From assembly GCA_018712515.1 (NCBI GenBank), contig DVGW01000003.1, positions 87,924-151,923 on the forward strand: DNA of 64,000 nt, in the 5' to 3' direction. The notes under the pieces were generated by a model. It was not told where the DNA came from and ran no database searches. It saw nothing but the letters and a program-made list of their open reading frames with translations. Shown in pieces: positions 33,473 through 41,874 of the stretch. The first letter of the stretch is position 1; each line of letters opens with the position of its first letter. A program made the position numbers and the translations under genes. The DNA comes from Aphodovivens avicola (GTDB taxonomy: Bacteria > Actinomycetota > Coriobacteriia > Coriobacteriales > Eggerthellaceae).

Positions 33473-35242
33473 TCACGCCAGCATTCCCGACGCGATCGTC
33501 CAGAGCGCGACGAGCACGCCCACCACAGATTCGCCGCCGAGCAGGCCGCTCGCGACGACGAGGCCCGTCTGCTCGTGGCGCTTCTCAAGCTCCGCGCGGT
33601 CCTCGGGAGCAGCCGCCGCGCGACGCCGCTTCCCCACCGCATTGTAGACCACGCGGACCATCGCGCCGAAAAACGCCGCCGCCGACATGTAGAACGGCAG
33701 GTAGATGCCGAGGCCGAGCATCATCGCCGGGGCTTTGACCAGGTACAGGACGAACCCCGCCGCGAACCCGACGAGGAACGCCGGGATGGACGGGATGCCC
33801 GCGACCATCGTCGCCACGACCGACGCCTGAGCCGCCACGAACGAGCCTTGGGCGCCGAACGCGTCCGCGCCGTACGCCGTGAGCAGGATGAACATGACCG
33901 CCACGGCTACGAACGCGCCGATGACGCTGCCGATCGCCTGGGCGATCCACTGCGCGCGCCAATCGGTGCCGAGGATGTGGCCCGCCTTGAAGTCGTACAT
34001 GACGTCGCCCGCCAGACCGCACGCCACCGCGATCACGCCGGCGACGTAGAACAGCTGCACCTCGGTGGAGCCGGAGAACGCCGCGACGAACAGCAGCACG
34101 ATCAAGCCGAAGATCTCCATCGGGTCGATGCCGGTCTGGCCGCAGCTTTGCGCGGCCATCGCGCAGGTGACGAACGAGAGCAGCACGACGACGAGCGCGA
34201 CGAGCGGCCCGAACCCCAAGACGATGCAGAGCACGAGCCCGACGGCGGCAGCAGCGAGCGCGATGAGGCCGGCGGTCAGTCGGATGTTCTTGATGGCGGG
34301 CTGAGCTGCCGGGACATCCGCATGCGCGGCGGCTTCCCAAGCCCCGCCCGCCGCGGCTTTGCCGGCGACGTCCGCGTGCGCCGCGGCATCCGTCGCGCCC
34401 GCTGCGTCCGTCGCGCCGCCGCGCCGCAGCGCCTCGAGCGCCTTGCCGGCGATCATCTTGACAACGACGGCGATGCCGCAGCCCATCATGGCACCCATGC
34501 CGAGGCTCGACGTGATCCCCTGGCCGGTGGCAACGTTCCACAGTCCCAGCGCCGAGCCGCCGACGATGATGCCGAAGCTGCCGAGCAGCGCCCCGAGGAA
34601 CCAGACAACCACCGACGACGTGCCGACGAGGAAGCCCATCGACATCATGAGCGGCGAGTTGTACAGGCCAAACGACACGCCCGGAACGCTCACGCCCTGG
34701 AAGAAGACGGTCGGCAGCACCGCGATCCCGTCGCGCAGCCACGTGTAGACGCCGGCGAGCCCGAGCGCGCCGAAGAGCTTACGGCCCGTCGCACCGCCTG
34801 CCTCGCCGGCTTTGAGCGTCTCTGCCGCTGCCTGGCCTATCGGGAACTCCAGCGGCTCATCCTCGATGAAGCGCCGGCGGAGAAGGACCGTGCAGATGGA
34901 GCCGAGCACCGTGCCGCCGAGGGCGACGGCAAGCAGCTGCGGCCAGGTGGTCTGGTCCGCGAACCCGAGCATCCATGCGGCGGGGATCGTGAACGCCAGA
35001 CCTCCGGCGACCATGGAGCCCGCCGACATGACGGTGTGCGTGACGTTGGCCTCGTTGAGGTCGGCATGCCCCTTGTTGAGGGCTTTGAGGAAGAAAAGCG
35101 AGACGATGGCGGCGAATACGATCGGCCAGGGAAGGGCGCCCATCTTGAGCGCCGTGTACGCCGATGCCGCCGTGATGACGACGCAGCCGACGACGCCGAT
35201 GGCGATGCCACGGGCGGTCAGCTGCCCTTTGGGCAGGTTCAT
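33473..35242 (-). CDS. OPT/YSL-family oligopeptide (or metal-chelate) transporter
   Basis: 589 aa with about 14 hydrophobic segments, and GAAGGAGC before the ATG. The N-terminal TARGIAIGVVGCVVITAASAYTALKMGALPWPI-type stretch, ANVTHTVMSAGSMVAGGLAF and the GGSALGLWNVATGQGITSS region are typical of bacterial OPT transporters. In the middle is an Ala/Gly/His-rich cytoplasmic loop (TDAAGATDAAAHADVAGKAA) that splits the two halves and has internal repeats. Known members import oligopeptides or metal-chelates by proton symport; the substrate is not known. Confidence 0.9.
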   Translation of the reverse strand: MNLPKGQLTARGIAIGVVGCVVITAASAYTALKMGALPWPIVFAAIVSLFFLKALNKGHADLNEANVTHTVMSAGSMVAGGLAFTIPAAWMLGFADQTTWPQLLAVALGGTVLGSICTVLLRRRFIEDEPLEFPIGQAAAETLKAGEAGGATGRKLFGALGLAGVYTWLRDGIAVLPTVFFQGVSVPGVSFGLYNSPLMMSMGFLVGTSSVVVWFLGALLGSFGIIVGGSALGLWNVATGQGITSSLGMGAMMGCGIAVVVKMIAGKALEALRRGGATDAAGATDAAAHADVAGKAAAGGAWEAAAHADVPAAQPAIKNIRLTAGLIALAAAAVGLVLCIVLGFGPLVALVVVLLSFVTCAMAAQSCGQTGIDPMEIFGLIVLLFVAAFSGSTEVQLFYVAGVIAVACGLAGDVMYDFKAGHILGTDWRAQWIAQAIGSVIGAFVAVAVMFILLTAYGADAFGAQGSFVAAQASVVATMVAGIPSIPAFLVGFAAGFVLYLVKAPAMMLGLGIYLPFYMSAAAFFGAMVRVVYNAVGKRRRAAAAPEDRAELEKRHEQTGLVVASGLLGGESVVGVLVALWTIASGMLA

Positions 35243-35321
35243 ATGAGCTCCTTCGCGTATATCCGCTCCCCCTCAAGCGGGAAGTCGGGTTACCGAACAG
35301 ACGCGAAGCAGTATAGCAGCT

Positions 35322-35397
35322 CCGCGTGAGAAAAGGGGACAGTCACTTTTTCTCATTGCCCAATGAGAAAAAGTGACTGTCCCCTTTTCTCACGCGG
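35322..35397. repeat. 37-bp perfect palindrome with 2-nt loop (GGGGAC family)
   Basis: Arms 35322-35358 and 35361-35397 are exact complements separated by CC. Each includes GTGAGAAAAGGGGACAGTCA and TTTTTCTCATTG. It lies between the OPT transporter start and the end of the glycosyltransferase gene. In RNA it would form a near-continuous hairpin, and in DNA a cruciform. Compare the 31-bp palindrome at 22445-22513, which shares AGGGGAC. Confidence 0.95.
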
Positions 35398-35421
35398 CCG
35401 GCCGGCGGGCCGGCGGAACGG

Positions 35422-36453
35422 CTAGTTGAACTTGAAGATCTTCTGGGCCACGTGGTAGCCGGTGATGCCGATGCGGCGGCCGAGCTCGGTGGGGATGTTG
35501 GTCGCCAGGTTGAGCACGCTGTTCTTGACGCGGTTGTAGACGCCGGGATTGTGCTCCTTCAGGTACGCCCAGATGGAGTCGCGCTTCTCCTCCGCCTCGG
35601 CGGTGTTGATCATCCGCAGGAAGATCGAGCAGATGCACATCATCATCGACAGGTAGTTCTCCATGTAGCGCTCGAGGCGCTTCTCCCCCACCGCGTCGGG
35701 CAGCGGGACGGCGTCGATCATGATGCGGGTGATCTTGAGCTGCTGGTCGATGCGGCCCATCATCACGCTCTCGTTGACGCTTTGGTCCTCGCGGCCGATG
35801 AAGTAGCGGTACATGTCGACGTCGAGGTAGTACATCGTCTTGACGTGCGGCAGCGGCACGTACACGAAGATGTTGTCGACGTAGAAGGTGTGCTGCGGAA
35901 GCTTAAGCCCCATGTCGCGCAAAAGCTCGGTGCGGTAGATGACCGAGTGCATGAGCAGGTACTGGCTGGGATTGAAATGCCCGACGTCCGCCCAGGTGAA
36001 CTCCTCGCCGACCGGGAAGACGTTCTTGTAGCGGATGACGGTGCGCGTGTTCTCGTGCACCTTCTCGTAGACGTAGTTGCCGATCACGAGATCGGTGGCG
36101 TCGCGCAGCTCGCACTGGCGGCGAAGGTAGCGCATCACCTCGCGCATGGCATCGGCGTCCAGCCAGTCGTCGGAGTCGACGACCTTGAAGTAGCGGCCCT
36201 CGGCATGCGCGAGGCCGGTGTTGACCGCCTGGCCGTGCCCGCCGTTGGGCTGGTGCACGGCCAGGATCGTCTCGGGGTACTCCGCCTGCCAGGCGTCGGC
36301 CTTCTCCGCCGTGTCGTCTTTGGTGGAGCCGTCGTCCACGATCACGATCTGGATGTCGTTGCGCCCCTCGTCGCAGGCGAGAAGCGACTTGATGCAGTTG
36401 TCCATGTAGGCTGCCGAGTTGTAGCACGGCACCGCGAACGTGATCGTCTTCAT
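35422..36453 (-). CDS. Family 2 glycosyltransferase
   Basis: 343 aa. It has the GT-A fold: MKTITFAVPCYNSAAYMDNCI, IVIVDDGSTKDDT, and VVDSDDWLDADAM with the DxD metal/nucleotide-sugar site (DSDD). A helical C-terminal part of ~130 residues has no membrane helix strong enough to call. Known members transfer sugars from nucleotide-sugars onto cell-surface polysaccharides. It follows the UDP-galactopyranose mutase gene by 39 bp, so it may transfer galactofuranose or another sugar of a surface glycan; this is inference. Confidence 0.9.
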   Translation of the reverse strand: MKTITFAVPCYNSAAYMDNCIKSLLACDEGRNDIQIVIVDDGSTKDDTAEKADAWQAEYPETILAVHQPNGGHGQAVNTGLAHAEGRYFKVVDSDDWLDADAMREVMRYLRRQCELRDATDLVIGNYVYEKVHENTRTVIRYKNVFPVGEEFTWADVGHFNPSQYLLMHSVIYRTELLRDMGLKLPQHTFYVDNIFVYVPLPHVKTMYYLDVDMYRYFIGREDQSVNESVMMGRIDQQLKITRIMIDAVPLPDAVGEKRLERYMENYLSMMMCICSIFLRMINTAEAEEKRDSIWAYLKEHNPGVYNRVKNSVLNLATNIPTELGRRIGITGYHVAQKIFKFN

Positions 36454-36492
36454 GTGCGGTTTCCTTTCAACCAGCGTCCGAACCGATGAGGG

Positions 36493-37716
36493 CTACGCGC
36501 CCTCGCCCACCAGCTCGTCGGCGAGCGCCAACGCGCGGCCGATGATGACGTCCATGTTGTAGTAGCGGTACTCCGCCAGACGTCCCAGCGGATGGAAGTT
36601 CGGCAGCTTCTCAGTCAGGGCGAGGTAGCGGTTGTAGTGCGCGGTGTTCTCCTCGGAGATGATCGCGTAGTACGGGATCTGGCTCTCGGGATCGTCGTAG
36701 GAGTGGCTGTACTCCTTCATGATGGTCGTCTTGTCGGACTCCTGGCCGGTCAGGTAGGTGAACTCGGTGATGCGGGTGTAGTCCTCGGTCACCGTGAAGT
36801 TGACCGTGCCGCAGGGCAGGACATGCTGCTGGTCGTGCGTCTCGTACTTGAAGTCGAGCGTGCGGTACGGCAGGCGCCCGAAGCGGGACAGGAACAGCTC
36901 GTCGAGCGGACCGGTGTAGACGATGGGGCCGTCGAAGTCCTGGCCCTTGATCGCGATGGCGGAAAGCGGCGAATCCTCGGCGTCGTTTACGAACTTGAGG
37001 TCGAACACGCTTTCGGCCTCGGTGTCCAGGCAGACGACGATGTTGTCATGGGAGAGCATGTTCTCGAACAGCGGCGTGTAGCCGTCAAGCGGCATGCCCT
37101 GGTAGGCATCCTGGAAGTAGCGGTTGTCGCGCGAGATGAACACGGGCACGCGCGCGGTGACGGAGGGGTCGACCTCCTCGGGCGTGAGGCCCCACTGCTT
37201 CTGGGTGTAGTAGAGGAAGACGTTCTTGTACACGAAGTCGGCGATCTCAGCCAGCTCGGGATCGTCCTGCTCGCGCAGCTCGATGATCGGGACCTTGCGC
37301 TCGTCGCCGAACGTCTGGATCAGCTTCTCGATGAGATGGGCGGCCTTCTCCTTACCGAACGCGATCTCCATCGAGTTCTTGTTGAACGGCACGGGCATGT
37401 AGGTGCCGTACCAGTCGGCGAGCACCTCGTGCTGGTAGTCGCGCCACTCGGTGAAGCGGCGGACGTAGTCGAACGCGCGCTTGTCGTTGGTGTGGAAGAT
37501 ATGGGGGCCGTAGCGGTGCACCAGGATGCCGGCGTCGTCGAGTTCGTCGTACATGTTGCCGCCGATATGGCCGCGCTTCTCGATAACGAGGACCTTCTTG
37601 CCGCCGCGCTCGGCGAGCTCGCGCGCCGTGACCGCACCCGCGAAGCCGGTACCGACGACCACCGCGTCGAACTCGGCAATGTCGATGTCATTGAATACGG
37701 AATACTGAACGCCCAT
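36493..37716 (-). CDS. glf: UDP-galactopyranose mutase
   Basis: 407 aa from the ATG at 37716, with GAAAGGAG 5 nt upstream; the longer frame from 37818 has no such site. It has an FAD-binding Rossmann fold with GTGFAGAVTARELAERGGKKVLVIEKR, then GGNMYDELDDAGILVHRYGPHIFHT and later FNKNSMEIAF, TEFTYLTGQ, and NMDVIIGRALALA. It interconverts UDP-galactopyranose and UDP-galactofuranose, the donor for galactofuranose-containing glycans. It is in an operon with the GT2 gene. Confidence 0.96.
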   Translation of the reverse strand: MGVQYSVFNDIDIAEFDAVVVGTGFAGAVTARELAERGGKKVLVIEKRGHIGGNMYDELDDAGILVHRYGPHIFHTNDKRAFDYVRRFTEWRDYQHEVLADWYGTYMPVPFNKNSMEIAFGKEKAAHLIEKLIQTFGDERKVPIIELREQDDPELAEIADFVYKNVFLYYTQKQWGLTPEEVDPSVTARVPVFISRDNRYFQDAYQGMPLDGYTPLFENMLSHDNIVVCLDTEAESVFDLKFVNDAEDSPLSAIAIKGQDFDGPIVYTGPLDELFLSRFGRLPYRTLDFKYETHDQQHVLPCGTVNFTVTEDYTRITEFTYLTGQESDKTTIMKEYSHSYDDPESQIPYYAIISEENTAHYNRYLALTEKLPNFHPLGRLAEYRYYNMDVIIGRALALADELVGEGA

Positions 37717-38015
37717 GAGGCTCCTTTCGGTTTGCATGATGCGACGCGTGCATCCCGCCTTCGAGGGTTGCGGGGCCTTGCCGCCGACCGCGCCGGCGGC
37801 GATCCGAAGCACGCGCAAATTGAACCGTGAGCCATTTTACCGGGAAGGCGCACAGCACGGGCGATTATCATAAAAGGCGGATATTTAGCCGGGCCCTCGC
37901 GCCCTGGCCGGCACGAGGAGGGGCGGCACCGAAGGATTCCGCGCCCGCAGGCGGCTCGCACCCGCGCAGCGCGGGTCGCGACGCCCCCATCCGCGACCTT
38001 ACGAACGGAGGCACC

Positions 38016-39011
38016 ATGAGCACGTTTCTCGAATCCATGATCTCCCGCGCCAAGGCGGACAAACGGACGATCGTCCTGCCCGAGGGCGACGATCCCCGCA
38101 CGCTCGAAGCCGCGGAGCGCATCCTCGCCGACGACGTCGCCGACCTGATCATCCTGGGCGACGCCGAGGCGATCTCCGCAAGCGGACGCGCGCTGGATGG
38201 CGCCCGGATCGTGGACGTGCGTTCCTCCGAGCTTCGCCAGGAGCTCGCCGACGCGCTCTTCGAGATCCGCAAGCACAAGGGCATGACGCCCGAGCAGGCG
38301 TTCGAGAAGATGGACGACGTGCTCTACTTCGGCGTGATGCTCGTCAAGACCGGGCGCGCCGACGGCATGGTCGCCGGCGCCTGCCATGCGACGGGCGACG
38401 TGCTGCGCCCGTGCCTGCAGATTCTCAAGACCGCTCCGGGCGTCAAGCTCGTGAGCTCGTTCTTCGTGATGGTCGTGCCCGACTGCGACCTGGGCGAGAA
38501 CGGGACGTTCGTGTTCTCGGATTGCGGCCTGGAGGTGCAGCCCGACGCCGAGCGGCTGGCGCACATCGCCGTCAACTCGGCGAAGTCCTGGAAGACGCTC
38601 ATGGGCACCGAGCCCACCGTCGCACTGCTCTCGCATTCCACCTACGGATCCGCCAAGAACGATGATGCGGCCAAGGTCGTCGAGGCCGCGCGCATCGCCA
38701 AGGAGCTCGCGCCCGAGCTCGCGCTCGACGGCGAGCTGCAGGCAGACGCCGCCATGGTGCCGAGCGTCGGCGCGTCCAAGGCGCCCGACTCCCCCGTCGC
38801 TGGAAAGGCCAACGTGCTGGTGTTCCCCGACCTCGACGCCGGCAACATCGGCTACAAGCTCGTCCAGCGTCTGGCGAAGGCCGAGGCCTACGGGCCCATC
38901 ACCCAGGGCATCGCCGCCCCCGTCAACGACCTCTCCCGCGGCTGCAGCGCCGCCGACATCGTCGGCGTCATCGCCATCACCTGCGTCCAGGCCCAGGCCA
39001 ACAAGGCGTAG
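38016..39011 (+). CDS. pta: Phosphate acetyltransferase
   Basis: 331 aa from the ATG at 38016, with GGAGG 7 nt upstream; the short single-domain type. It converts acetyl-CoA and phosphate to acetyl phosphate and CoA. Recognisable regions: TIVLPEGDDPRTLEAAERIL near the start, KTGRADGMVAGACHATGDVLRP in the middle, LLSHSTYGSAKND, and GPITQGIAAPVNDLSRGCSA near the end, typical of Pta. Pta and AckA here converge rather than form an operon, yet make one pathway: acetyl-CoA to acetate with ATP formation. Confidence 0.96.
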   Translation: MSTFLESMISRAKADKRTIVLPEGDDPRTLEAAERILADDVADLIILGDAEAISASGRALDGARIVDVRSSELRQELADALFEIRKHKGMTPEQAFEKMDDVLYFGVMLVKTGRADGMVAGACHATGDVLRPCLQILKTAPGVKLVSSFFVMVVPDCDLGENGTFVFSDCGLEVQPDAERLAHIAVNSAKSWKTLMGTEPTVALLSHSTYGSAKNDDAAKVVEAARIAKELAPELALDGELQADAAMVPSVGASKAPDSPVAGKANVLVFPDLDAGNIGYKLVQRLAKAEAYGPITQGIAAPVNDLSRGCSAADIVGVIAITCVQAQANKA

Positions 39012-39195
39012 GGGCTTTCGCGCTGGCGGATTGGAGCTGCAGGCTGCGATCCGAGAAGAGAGGCCCGATCGTTTCGCGGCATGCGGAGGGGCGCTCCGAA
39101 AGCGCCCGCTTTGAAAGCGTCGATACGCAGTCAAAGCCGCAGTCGAAGCACGATTTGCGATGCCGCACTCCAGTTTTGGGGCATTTTGCGCAGAC

Positions 39196-39240
39196 CGCCC
39201 CGCCCGGAAGGCACCATTTCGCCGGGCGGGGCGGTTTTCC
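39196..39240 (+). terminator. Terminator of pta
   Basis: ACCGCCCCGCCCGG pairs with CCGGGCGGGGCGGT around a loop of about 14 nt, followed by TTTTCC, in the plus direction about 185 bp after the pta stop. Confidence 0.75.
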
Positions 39241-39276
39241 ATTGGAATATCCGCAGGTCGCCGCTTCCCCCGGTGA

Positions 39277-39310
39277 AAAGAAATGCCTCCCGCGGAAACG
39301 GGAGGCACGC
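39277..39310 (-). terminator. Terminator of ackA
   Basis: On the minus strand TGCCTCCCG pairs with CGGGAGGCA around TTTCCG and is followed by TTTCTTTTCACC. It lies about 120 bp after the ackA stop. Confidence 0.75.
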
Positions 39311-39428
39311 AAAACGTCCGATTTTTGGAGCGGCACCGGCCTTTCAACGCTCGAGGTGCCGCAACGCCTCGAATCGGATGCCCGCTGGTGGGCTAGCTCG
39401 AGGCGCGGCGATGTCCTAGGTCGGATGC

Positions 39429-40622
39429 CTACTGGTGGACCAGCTCGTAGGTGTCGCGGGCGATCATGTACTCCTCGTTCGTCGGGATGATGAGGATGAC
39501 GACGTCGGAGTCGTCGGTGGAGATGATGCGCTCGCCGCCGCGCTCGCTGTTGCGCTTCTCGTCCAGCACGATGCCGAGCGGCTGCAGGCCGCCGAAGATG
39601 AGGCGGCGCATCTTGTCGCAGTTCTCGCCCACGCCCGCGGTCAGCACGATGGCGTCGACGCCGCCCATGACGGCGATGTACTGGCCGATGTACTTCTTGA
39701 CGGAATGCGAGTACATCTCGTACGCGAGCTGCGCTCGCTCGTCGCCCTCTTCGGAGGCGGTTCGCACGCTGCGCAGGTCGTTGCTGATGCCCGAGATGCC
39801 GAGCAGTCCTGATTTCTTGTTCATGAGGTCGTTGACGCCCTGGGCATCGAGATTCTCGTGATCCATGAGGAACGGCACGATGGCGGGATCGATCGCACCG
39901 CAGCGCGTGCCCATCATCAAGCCGTCGAGCGGTGTTAGGCCCATCGACGTATCGACGGCGATGCCGTGGTCGATCGCACTCATCGAGCAGCCGTTGCCCA
40001 GATGGCAGGTGATCAGCTTGAGATCCTCGATCGGCTCGTCCAGAAACGCCGCGGCGCGCTCCGAGATGTAACGGTGGCTCGTGCCGTGGGCGCCGTACTT
40101 GCGGATGCCGTACTTCTCGTAGAGCTCGTATGGCAGCGGATACATGTAGGCCTTGGGAGGCAGGGACTGGAAGAACGCGGAGTCGAACACGGCGACCATC
40201 GGGATGCCCGGCATGTGCTTCTGGCAGGCGTGGATGCCCATGAGCGCGGCCTTGTTGTGCAGCGGCGCGAGCTCGGCCAGCTCGTCGATCTTGGCGATGA
40301 CCTCGTCGTCGATGATGACGGAGCGATCGAAGTACTTGCCGCCCTGGACGATGCGGTGCCCGACCGCGTCGATCTCGGCGAGCGAGTCGATCGCCTTGGT
40401 GGGGCCGCTCGTCAGCGTCTCGAGGACGAGCGCCATCGCCTCGTCGTGATCCGCCATGTGGGCGTCGATGACGACCTCGTTGTCGTCGATGCCGTGCTTG
40501 TGGAACGCATCGGGGGAACCCACCCGCTCGCAGATGCCCTTGGCGAGCAGCGCATGGGTCTCCACGTTGAGCAATTGATACTTCAAGGAAGATGATCCTG
40601 CATTGATGACCAGAACGTTCAA
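39429..40622 (-). CDS. ackA: Acetate kinase
   Basis: 397 aa from a TTG start at 40622, chosen because AAAGGAGG lies 7 nt upstream and the product then begins NVLVINAGSSSLKYQLLN, the normal N-terminus. It makes acetate and ATP from acetyl phosphate. VGHRIVQGGKYF, CHLGNGCSMSAIDHGIAVDTSMGLTPLDGL, and GDERAQLAYEMYSHSVKKYIGQY then VLTAGVGENCDKMR are conserved acetate kinase blocks. An in-frame extension up to 41084 is not translated as part of it, since it includes non-coding hairpin sequence. Confidence 0.95.
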   Translation of the reverse strand: MNVLVINAGSSSLKYQLLNVETHALLAKGICERVGSPDAFHKHGIDDNEVVIDAHMADHDEAMALVLETLTSGPTKAIDSLAEIDAVGHRIVQGGKYFDRSVIIDDEVIAKIDELAELAPLHNKAALMGIHACQKHMPGIPMVAVFDSAFFQSLPPKAYMYPLPYELYEKYGIRKYGAHGTSHRYISERAAAFLDEPIEDLKLITCHLGNGCSMSAIDHGIAVDTSMGLTPLDGLMMGTRCGAIDPAIVPFLMDHENLDAQGVNDLMNKKSGLLGISGISNDLRSVRTASEEGDERAQLAYEMYSHSVKKYIGQYIAVMGGVDAIVLTAGVGENCDKMRRLIFGGLQPLGIVLDEKRNSERGGERIISTDDSDVVILIIPTNEEYMIARDTYELVHQ

Positions 40623-41111
40623 CGATCCGCCTCCTTTGCTTTTCCTAACTTGAATATTGTAGGAGCGGAGCGCGAACGTGCCCGACGCGACCCCTCGCGT
40701 TTCGGCAAGCGGCATCCGGGCGATGAGAAAAAGGGGCGGCCGCTTCCGCTCGCTTTGGAAAAATGCAGAAGCGGCGGTCCTTCTTTTTCGCGTTTCGGCA
40801 AGCGATGCATGGAGCGTGTTGGAGAGGACGAGAGGCAGCGGGCATTTCGAGACGCGCAGGTTGGGAAGATGCCAGCAAGCGGGGTCCCGGCGAGTGCGGA
40901 AGACGAGAAAGCCCGCCTTGGTTGGACTTCGGTCCACCAAGACGGGCTTGAACGTCAACTGTGCCGCCAGGTCCCGCGCAGCGTCGGCGCATTCCGGTGA
41001 TCGACTGACCGCCAGAACTTTCGATCCGTCGGCCTGGGCCTGAACGGCTCCGAAGCGTGCATCGCATCTTCGCAGCGTCGGCACGTTCCGGCGGTCGGCA
41101 GACCGCTGAAA
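40623..41111. other. Intergenic region upstream of ackA (489 bp)
   Basis: It holds a terminator-like hairpin at 40911-40958. A direct repeat, CGCGTTTCGGCAAGCG, occurs at about 40697 and 40788. The ackA reading frame is open through it, but with no ribosome-binding site, and with a translation that follows the hairpin rather than a protein family. Confidence 0.5.
40911..40958 (-). terminator. Terminator-like hairpin downstream of the HIT gene
   Basis: On the minus strand AAGCCCGTCTTGGTGGAC pairs with GTCCAACCAAGGCGGGCTT (few mismatches) around a short loop and is followed by TTCTCGTC. It lies about 150 bp after the HIT gene stop, so ends that transcript before ackA. Confidence 0.55.
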
Positions 41112-41462
41112 CTACCTTGCCGGGCTGCCGTCGTTCATCGGGGCCCCGCCGAGGACGTGCACGTGGATGTGGTGCACGGACTGCTGGGCGTCGTCGCCGG
41201 TGTTCACGATCACGCGGTAGCCGCTCTCGGCGATCCCTTTGATCTCGGCGATCTTCTTGACGGTGTTGAACAGGCGTCCCATCTCATCATCGGGGATGCC
41301 GTCGCCGATGTTGTCGTAATGGTTCTTGGGGACGATGAGCGTGTGACACGGCATCTGGGGGTTCAGGTCCTCGAACGCCAGCACGTCGTCGTCTTCGTAG
41401 ACCTTGTTGGAGGGAATCTCCCCCGCAACGATCTTGCAGAAGATGCAGTCGTCTTTGCGCAT
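41112..41462 (-). CDS. HIT-family nucleotide-binding hydrolase
   Basis: 116 aa from the ATG at 41462 with GAGGTG upstream. CIFCKIVAGEIPSNKVYEDD near the start and HHIHVHVLGG, the histidine triad, near the end define the HinT-like branch. Known members hydrolyse AMP-linked phosphoramidates. It is the short standard form. It follows xseB by about 110 bp on the same strand. Confidence 0.95.
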   Translation of the reverse strand: MRKDDCIFCKIVAGEIPSNKVYEDDDVLAFEDLNPQMPCHTLIVPKNHYDNIGDGIPDDEMGRLFNTVKKIAEIKGIAESGYRVIVNTGDDAQQSVHHIHVHVLGGAPMNDGSPAR

Positions 41463-41573
41463 GGTCGCGCACCTCGATTCTCCGCCTTGAGGGAGCGGCA
41501 CCCCGCCGCATCTTCCGCCGCGGCAGCGTCCGTTACAGTGTACGACAGATGGAGAGCGCCGATGCCGGCGCGT

Positions 41574-41843
41574 CTACGACAGGGTCGCGTCGCGCGTCTT
41601 GTCGTCGGGGGCCGCTTCGAGCTCGCCCATCAGCACGTCGACCTTCTGCTGCGCCTCGGTCAGGCGCTTCTGCAGGGAGCCGAGCAGCGCGACGCCGCGC
41701 TCGTAGCCGACGAGGCTCTCCTCGAGCTCGAGCGTGTTGCTCTCGAGTTTGCCCACGATGGCGTCGAGCTGCGCGAGGGCCTCGCGGAACGAGAGGTTCT
41801 CGACGGGGGTGGCGTCGAACGGAGCGTTGTTCGCATCGGTCAT
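41574..41843 (-). CDS. xseB: Exodeoxyribonuclease VII small subunit
   Basis: 89 aa from the ATG at 41843 with GGAAGG 7 nt upstream; another ATG at 41867 is possible. LSFREALAQLDAIVGKLESNTLELEESLVGYERGVALL is the typical coiled small-subunit helix pair. It binds XseA to form the single-strand nuclease ExoVII. The start is 31 bp after the xseA stop, so the two form an operon. Confidence 0.93.
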   Translation of the reverse strand: MTDANNAPFDATPVENLSFREALAQLDAIVGKLESNTLELEESLVGYERGVALLGSLQKRLTEAQQKVDVLMGELEAAPDDKTRDATLS

Positions 41844-41874
41844 AGGATGTCCTTCCCTTTCTGGCATTCGAAGA

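Larger units (their letters stand above)
39012..39428. other. Convergent pta-ackA intergenic region (417 bp)
   Basis: It holds a terminator for each gene (39195-39240, 39277-39310). A ~28-bp sequence at 39374-39401 is a decayed copy of the end of ackA at 39421-39448. Nothing else is apparent in the first 180 bp. Confidence 0.5.

Noticed and set aside
40623..41084. In-frame 154-residue extension of acetate kinase
   Set aside because: The extension includes the hairpin at 40911-40958, lacks a ribosome-binding site, and the TTG at 40622 has a near-perfect one and gives the normal N-terminus.
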